Shown here: positions 18,912 through 24,779 of the stretch, piece by piece
How positions within the stretch are numbered: position 1 is the stretch's first letter
Layout of the letters: each line of letters opens with the position of its first letter
Source: Conidiobolus incongruus B7586
Taxonomy: Eukaryota > Entomophthoromycota > Entomophthoromycetes > Entomophthorales > Conidiobolaceae
Assembly (NCBI GenBank): GCA_000697335.1
Contig: JNEM01006003.1
Location: 1 to 24,779, forward strand
DNA length: 24,779 nucleotides
Direction of reading: 5' to 3'
The notes under the pieces: model-generated
What the model was told of the DNA's origin: nothing
Databases searched by the model: none
Seen by the model: only the letters and a program-made list of their open reading frames with translations
Program-made: the position numbers and the translations under genes

Positions 18912-20484
18912 CACTAACCTACAAAAGTGAGTCATAAAATCAAAAATATATATATTTTAATTTATAACTAAAACAATTGTATATATTAGATTACTTGAAA
19001 CTATAATATATAATTAAGGTATATTATTTAATAATAGATAAATATATTTAGATATATTTAGTAAGCTATTAGCAAAAATATTAACCCTTAATATTTAACC
19101 AAGATGAGTTATAAATTTGCAGGTTTTTGAGATAAAGGGATATATATAACAATATATAACTATATCTTTTTTCTCTTTTTGCTATTATTTTATATAATAT
19201 TTTACAGATATACTAAATTCTTTTTATTAGTATTATTATACCTAAATCCCTCTCTAAAAAAATCTACTTGCACATTAATCAACTTTATAAAGAAAGTAAA
19301 TCAACTTGTGATATTGCTAGAATTACTAGTGTTAGCTAGTCTACTATAGCTAAGGTTGTTAAGAATAGCAATGAAGAAACATTTAAACCTAAACTTAAAT
19401 GTGCTAAAATCATAGATGAACATGATGAGAAGTATATCTATAGGTTAGTTAGTACAAACAAATATAGTACTACTGTAGAAATATAGCAAGAATTACAAGA
19501 CTATACAAGAATATTAGTTAGCACTGATACTATTATATGTGCTTTACATTAGCATAGATACCACTTACACTTTAAAAAAAAACACCCCCAACTAAAGAAA
19601 TCCCACTATAAAGCTAGGTAGGAGTTTAAATGTCACCACTAATGTTGAACTGAAACTAATTAGAGTAAGGTTATTTAGTCTGATAAAACAAAAATATACC
19701 TTAGTAAATCTGATAAAAAAGTTAGATGCTTTAGAAAAGATACAGAACTACTTTATGACCATTATGTTAATTTTACCCAAAAGTATAGTGGTGGGTTAAT
19801 TATTGTTTGGGGATATATGTTGTCTTTAAGTATAAGGTATCTTTGTAAAGTTAATAAGGGAATTAATGTTGAGATGTACTAAAATATTGTGAACAATGAA
19901 TTGAAAAAAACCATTGAATGGTATAGGTTAAACAAATCTAATGTTATTTTCTAGCAAGATAATACTTCTTGCTATACTACAGCTTTTACTACTAAATAGC
20001 TTAAAAATAACAAGATAACAGTTATGAAGTGGCCTCTTTAATCTCCTAACTTTAATCTAATTAAACACCTTTAGGATTAGTTAAAAAAAGCTATTAAAGC
20101 TTTCCCCCTAGTAAAAAATTTAGATCAACTTTGGGAATATGTTCAAGAAGTATAGAACAAGATTAACCCTTCTTAGTATAAGAAGTTAGTTGATTCTATA
20201 CCCCACAAACTTAAAGAAGTTAGAAAAGCTAAAGGTAGATACACTAGGTTTTAATTTTTTTTTATCACCAAAAACCTACAAATTTATAACTCACCTTAGG
20301 TAAAATTTAAGGGTTTATATTTTAACTAATTAATAGCTAAATATCATCATTTAATGATATATATAACTAATAAATATAATAGATTTTAATTATTTAATTT
20401 AGGTTTATTTCATTAAATATTAATCAAGTTATTAGTAAAAATATAAGTGTTTTTGATTTTATGACTCACTTTTGCAGGTTAGTG
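18912..20484 (+). mobile_element. Tc1/mariner DD34E transposon, copy A, inside the LTR element
   Basis: 1573 bp, flanked by TA duplications (18910-18911 and 20485-20486). Ends are CACTAACCTRCAAAAGTGAG and its reverse complement, continuing as TCATAAAATCAAAAA, so the perfect-to-near-perfect outer inverted repeat is about 35 bp. The inverted repetition in fact continues with gaps for roughly 215 bp on each side, ending at an inner motif near 19105-19130 and 20266-20290. Within each long repeat a short direct repeat recurs: GTGAGTCATAAAAT at the outer end and RTGAGTTATAAATT at the inner end. That is the IR/DR plan known from some Tc1 elements. One transposase frame is present (19238-20254). The element is non-functional through point mutation but structurally full length. 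Confidence 0.9.
19238..20254 (+). pseudogene. Tc1-type transposase, copy A, 16 in-frame stops and no frameshift
   Basis: The frame runs from an ATA at 19238 (likely a former ATG) through 337 further codons to TAA at 20252-20254, the normal Tc1 length. N-terminal HTH part: YKESKSTCDIARITSVS...STIAKVV. DDE core: first Asp in SDKTKIYL, second Asp in QDNTSCYTT, then 34 residues to the third catalytic position in SPNFNLIKH, where Lys stands in place of the expected Glu. 16 codons are stops: mostly TAG, three TAA and one TGA. Each is at a place where the family has Gln or Trp, so all are explained by C-to-T or G-to-A. Eight Gln codons survive and all are CAA; no CAG Gln codon survives. There are no indels that shift the frame. 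Host genes use TAA/TAG only as stops, so an altered code is not the explanation. Confidence 0.9.
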
Positions 20485-22086
20485 TATATTATATAAAAAG
20501 TAGTTATTAGTTATAACTTCATTAAAATTAATAAATAAAATATTAATAAATAAATAATAAATAAATATATATATCTTTATAGATTATGAAAATTTTTAAT
20601 TAGTTTTTTATATTAATTTTTGTTTATAATAATAGTATTATTTAACACAATTATAGAATTAATATTAGGTAAAATATTTAATAATTTTATAATAGGGTAA
20701 TATAAATGTTTTAAGATTAATTCTACTAATTTCTTTTAAATTATAAAAAAAAATAAATTTATAACTTTTTAAAGTAATATTCATAAATAAAAAACTATGG
20801 TATTTAAACTAATTTTAACCTAGTATAAAATTATAACTAATATTACCAACTAAGAATTTAATATATTAAGAGTAGCTAAGAAATAGTAATAAATATTTAA
20901 ATATAATATTAAATATTTATTTTATTAAATTATTAACATATTTAATTATTAAGCAGCTTTTTTAAATAGGTAAAAATAGTTTTATAATAATAAAAAAAGA
21001 AATAATATAATTAAAACAACTAAAGTTAATTAAAACATAAACAAGTATATCTATAAAATATTTAGTTAAAAAAAACAATAAAGTGATAATTAAAAGTAAA
21101 AAATTATAAGGTAAATTAGTTACTAGAATATTTTTAATTTCTAATAATTTAATTAATTAGATCTCTTTAATATATATAGTTTAATTTTTGGAATTATTAG
21201 TTTATTAGAACTTTTGTGTATTAGATTAAAATCTATTAATGAATTATAAAAGAAGTAATTTTAAAGTTATATTAATATTATTCAGGTTTAATTTATAATT
21301 AGTAGATTAAGATTATTAAAAATTAAACAGATATTGTTTTTTAAAAGGATATTTATCATCTTTATAATTAATTTAAATTATTTAGAAATAATAATAACTT
21401 TTATTGACTTTTAAATAAGTTTTAGCTTTTTCATTAAAAGTTTTCTTATAGAGCTTTAAAACAGAAATATATATTATTTGAGATTTAAGTAACTAAAAGT
21501 AAATTTTAAAAGATTAATTTTTAAGATAAAAAATTTAATTATAAAATAAAAGATATCATCAATTATTATTACTATATTACAAATATTAAAAAAAATATAA
21601 TATTAAAATATTCCCAATTAATTAACTAAAGTTTTATTTGAAGATTAAAGTATTATAATCACTTATAGATTTTTTTTAGTGATATTTAATATGTTTAAAT
21701 ATATCTCATTAAATTTCTTAAATAATTACCTTATAGAAGTTTTTTATTGAATTTAAAAAAGCTTTTATTTTGTTAATTAAACTTAATTTTTTAAATAAAA
21801 TTTCTTTTTAAAAGCTTTTTCTAATTATTTAATGGTTTATATTTTTATAGTAGGTTATCCCCTTAAAAACTCTTTATAATTAAGTTCATAATAAATTAAC
21901 TACTAAATATAAGTTATTTTTTTTCAAATAAAATAACTAATTTAAAGATATTCTTTAAATCTTTATTAAAAATTAAATTAAAATAATTTTTTATAATTTT
22001 AAAATAATATTCAAGATTGTAGAGGTTTTTAAAACTATTATAAATAGTTAATTTATTTTTAAAAATATTAAAAAGATAGTTTAATA
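20485..22086 (-). other. LTR-element interior between the two Tc1 copies
   Basis: Remnant of the retroelement's coding interior (by position Gag/protease to early pol on the minus strand). About 1.6 kb, almost all A/T, no CpG seen by eye. No domain could be recognised with confidence. Broken beyond reading. Confidence 0.45.
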
Positions 22087-23655
22087 TACTAACCTAGAAA
22101 AATAAGTCATAAAATCAAAAACACTTATATTTTTACTAATAACTTAATTAATATTTAATGAAATAAACTTTAATTTAATAATTAAAATCAATTATATTTA
22201 TTAATTATATATATCATTAAATAATAATATTTAGCTATTAATTGGTTAAAATATAAACCTTTAAATTTTACCTAAGGTAAGTTATAAATTTATAAGTTTT
22301 TGGTAATTAAAAAAATTAAAACTTAATATATTTATCTTTAACTTTTCTAACTTCTTTAGGTTTATAAGGTATAGAATCAATTAACTTTTTATATTAAAAA
22401 GGGTTAATTTTATTTTATGTTTCTTAAATATATTTTTAAAGTTGATTTAAATTTTTTACTAGAGGGAAAACTTTAATAGCTTTTTTTAACTAATCTAAAA
22501 AGTGTTTAATTAGATCAAAGTTAAAAAATTAAAAAAGCTATTTTATAACTATTATCTTGTTATTTTTAAGTTATTTGGTAGTAAAGACTATAGTATAAGA
22601 AAAAGTATTATCTTATTAAAAAATAACATTAGATTTGTTTAACCTATATTATTTAATAGTTTTTTCAATTTATTATTCAAAATATTTTAGTACATTTTAA
22701 TATTAATTCCCTTATTAACTTTATAAAGATACTTTACACCTAAAAACAACATATATCTTTAAATAATAATTAACTTATAATTGTACTTTTAAGTAAAATT
22801 AACATAATAATTATAAAGTAGTTCTATATCTTTTCTGAAGCATTTAGCTTTTTTATTAGATTTACTAAGATATATTTTTATTTTATTAAACTAAATAACT
22901 TTATTCTAATTAGTTTTAGTTTAATATTAATAGTAATATTTAAACTCCCACTTAATTTTATAATGGGATTTTTTTAATTAAGGGTGTTTTTTCTTAAAAT
23001 ATAAGTGATATCTATGTTAATATAAAGTATATATAATAATATTAGTGTTAAATAATATTCTTATATAGTTTTATAGTTTTTGTTATATTTCTACAATAAT
23101 ACTACACTTACTTATATTAACTAACCTATAAATATACTTCTTATTATATTTATCTATAATCTTAATATTATTAAGTTTAAGTTTAAATTTTTTTTATTAT
23201 TATTCTGAATAGCTTTAATTATAATAAACTAACTAACACTAGTAATTCTAATAATATTATAAGTTAATTTATCTTTTTTATAAGGTTAATTAATATATAA
23301 ATAGATTTTTTTAGAGAGGGATTTAGGTATAATAATACTAATAAAAAAATTTATTATATCTGTAAAATATTATATAAAATAATAACAAAGAGAGAAAAAA
23401 GATATAGCTATATATTATTAAATATATCCCCTTATCTCAAAAACCTACAAATTTATAACTCACCTTAGTAAAATATTAAAGGTTAATATTTTTGCTAATA
23501 TTTTACTAAATATATCTAAATATATTTATTTATTATTAAAATATATACTTCAATTATATATTATAGTTTTAAATAATCTAATATATATAGCTATTTTAGT
23601 TATTAATTAAAATATATATATTTTTGATTTTATAACTTACTTTTATAGGTTAGTA
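22087..23655 (-). mobile_element. Tc1/mariner transposon, copy B, opposite orientation
   Basis: 1569 bp with TA flanks (22085-22086 and 23656-23657). Ends are TACTAACCTAGAAAAATAAG and, on the other side, CTTACTTTTATAGGTTAGTA, clearly the copy A ends with more G-to-A and C-to-T changes. The inner repeat motif recurs near 22265-22300 and 23440-23465. Its body aligns with copy A end to end in reverse orientation. Copy B is more A/T-rich than A, hence either older or more heavily mutated. Together A and B form a 1.57-kb inverted repeat pair separated by 1.6 kb. Confidence 0.85.
22316..23330 (-). pseudogene. Tc1-type transposase, copy B, heavily decayed
   Basis: Corresponds to the copy A transposase: the minus strand carries the counterpart of the N-terminal PKSLSKK segment at about 23327 and of the C-terminal KKLIDSIP segment near 22365-22385, ending in TTTTAA at 22316. 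Many Gln, Trp and other codons are stops, and the span is 2 nt shorter than in copy A (1015 against 1017), so at least one small indel is present as well. It cannot encode transposase. Confidence 0.75.
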
Positions 23656-23971
23656 TATATTAACTATAATAAAATAACTAGTTTATTAGATTTAAGCTTT
23701 TTAAGTTATATTCTTCTTAACTAAAAGTTATTTAATATAGATTTCTTAAAGGGTAATAAGCTTTTAAAGACTAAAGTTTTAAATTCACTTAGTAATTAAA
23801 TTACTATCATTATTAAAATAATATGAGGCTATTTTTGTGATAGTATTATAGTATATAATATTAAATTTAAATAAAATAAATTATAGATAAGCTTCAAAAT
23901 AATAATAAATATATTTGATATAAATAATTATTAATTTCTAATAGGTTTTAATTGTTTTATTATTGTTATTA

Positions 23972-24365
23972 TATAAGTATAGTATTAAATACTAATATAA
24001 TATAAAAGAAAACTTAATATGAGAGTAATGTGATATAAAATATAATACTATAATATAGTTATAGTGTATAAATATAAACAAAGTTTAATTAAGCTTTAAA
24101 CTAGGATAAGTTACTAATATATTAAGATTTATATTAGATATTGCTAATATACTATAATATTAATAGGATATAGTTTTAATTTTAAAAATAATAAAAAAAA
24201 ATAAGAAATAATAAGAGTTAAAAGAAAAAAACCTAGTATATTAGATAATTTAATGCTATTTATATAATTAAATTAGCTATAAAAGTATAAATTAATTATA
24301 TACTTTATAGTTAATTAAATTATATAAAAATATATATTGGAATTTAAAGAATTAGTCTCTTAACA
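23972..24365 (-). repeat. Right LTR (5' LTR of the minus-strand element)
   Basis: 394 bp, partner of 15533-15927. Outer edge ...CTCTTAACA is followed by TAATA (24366-24370). This copy is more A/T-rich than the left one, as expected if the same transition process hit it harder. No tRNA-complementary primer-binding site could be recognised at its inner edge. Confidence 0.75.
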
Positions 24366-24779
24366 TAATATATTCCCAAATTTATAATAATATTTTTTAA
24401 TTAAAACTTATTGAAATACAATACTAAATAATATATTTTAAAATATTTTTAAGGTTTTTATTTTCCCATAAAATTTTAAATTTCTTTTTTTTACTTAAAT
24501 ATTTCAATACCAAGATTATTAGCTTGTTTATAGTTTATTTTTTTTATTATTTATATTAAATATTATAGATTCAAGCTATAAAATATTTTTATATAGATAT
24601 TTATATTTTTTTAAATTTAAAAAATATAATTTCTGAAGATAAAATAAATTGGGATAATATTTCTCAAATCAGCTTTTATTAGGGAATAATATTATAATTC
24701 TGTATTATTATAATTCATAATAATAAATTATATTTCTTGTGATTATTCTTATATTAATATTTATTTTATATCTTTATTA
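24366..24779. other. AT-rich DNA right of the LTR element
   Basis: Begins with the TAATA duplication. About 410 bp, very A/T-rich, without CpG by eye and without any coding-like frame, RNA gene or repeat structure that I can support. Confidence 0.4.

Larger units (their letters stand above)
15533..24365 (-). mobile_element. Ty3/gypsy-like LTR retroelement with two nested Tc1 insertions (fossil)
   Basis: Direct repeats of 395 and 394 bp bound the element, and the 5-bp sequence TAATA stands on both outer flanks (15528-15532 and 24366-24370). In minus orientation the LTR begins with TGTTAAG-type and ends with CTTACA-type sequence. A purine-rich tract on the minus strand precedes the downstream (left) LTR. 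Reverse-transcriptase-like sequence, including the YxDDILI-box region, is recognisable on the minus strand at about 18,300-18,700, with integrase-like sequence expected and partly visible around 17,100. Gag/protease sequence should occupy 20,485-22,086 and 23,656-23,971 but is too decayed to recognise. Two DNA transposons occupy 18912-20484 and 22087-23655. Without them the element is about 5.7 kb, usual for Ty3/gypsy. It is thoroughly broken, with very many breaks in all parts. LTRs differ at roughly 8% in one 109-bp stretch, almost all transitions, so age cannot be read from a neutral clock. Confidence 0.8.

Noticed and set aside
19238-20254. TAG (and TAA) read as glutamine, an altered genetic code that would make the Tc1 transposase open
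   Set aside because: Several TAG codons and the TGA fall where the family has tryptophan, and the third catalytic position is Lys instead of Glu, so mutation explains it better. Host genes (deacetylase, GH81, PY-motif genes) use CAG and CAA for Gln and have no internal stops.
15353-24779. CRISPR array or prokaryotic origin for the repeat block
   Set aside because: No short regularly spaced repeats; the LTRs, Tc1 ends and intron-bearing host genes show eukaryotic DNA.

Overview
The window looks like chromosomal DNA of a very AT-rich fungus. Evidence: short GT-AG introns (60-65 nt), an intron-containing GlcNAc-6-phosphate deacetylase gene, a fungal-type GH81 beta-1,3-glucanase, a nuclear-type tRNA-Gln(TTG), LTR retroelement relics and Tc1-type transposons. 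The base composition and the GH81 gene would fit a low-GC early-diverging filamentous fungus (Conidiobolus-like), but that placement is inference from composition only.

Layout. 1-521: 3' end of a serine racemase/threonine dehydratase-type PLP enzyme (+). 1008-2362: a three-exon nagA-type deacetylase (-), convergent with it. 2363-4822: AT-rich spacer with a small coding-like relic near 2519-2830. 4823-4894: tRNA-Gln (-), with a truncated LTR-element relic just upstream (LTR 5161-5460 plus a coding start). 5867-6182: an isolated LTR-like repeat. 7106-7710 (-): remains of a seven-transmembrane-type receptor gene. 7839-8444 and 8941-9663 (+): two paralogous two-TM proteins, each ending in a paired LPxY/PPxY module. 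10432-12543 (-): intact single-exon GH81 endo-beta-1,3-glucanase. 13647-14202: a MITE-like element with 21-bp terminal inverted repeats.

From 15533 to 24365 the DNA is one nested repeat: a broken Ty3/gypsy-like LTR element on the minus strand (LTRs of about 395 bp, TAATA duplications) that received two Tc1/mariner transposons, one in each orientation (18912-20484 + and 22087-23655 -). Without them the host element would be about 5.7 kb. By eye this block contains no CpG and very little C or G. Transposase copy A keeps its whole reading frame but carries 16 in-frame stops, all explicable as C-to-T or G-to-A transitions. This is a RIP-like or methylation-deamination scar, in contrast to the CpG-containing host genes to the left.

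The host genes are not an obvious pathway cluster. The deacetylase (amino-sugar/chitin catabolism) and the GH81 glucanase (beta-glucan turnover) both concern cell-wall polymers, but they lie 8 kb apart with relics between them. The most interesting host feature is the tandem pair of PY-motif membrane proteins beside the decayed 7TM gene. The most interesting genome-defence feature is the transition-only decay of the nested transposons.
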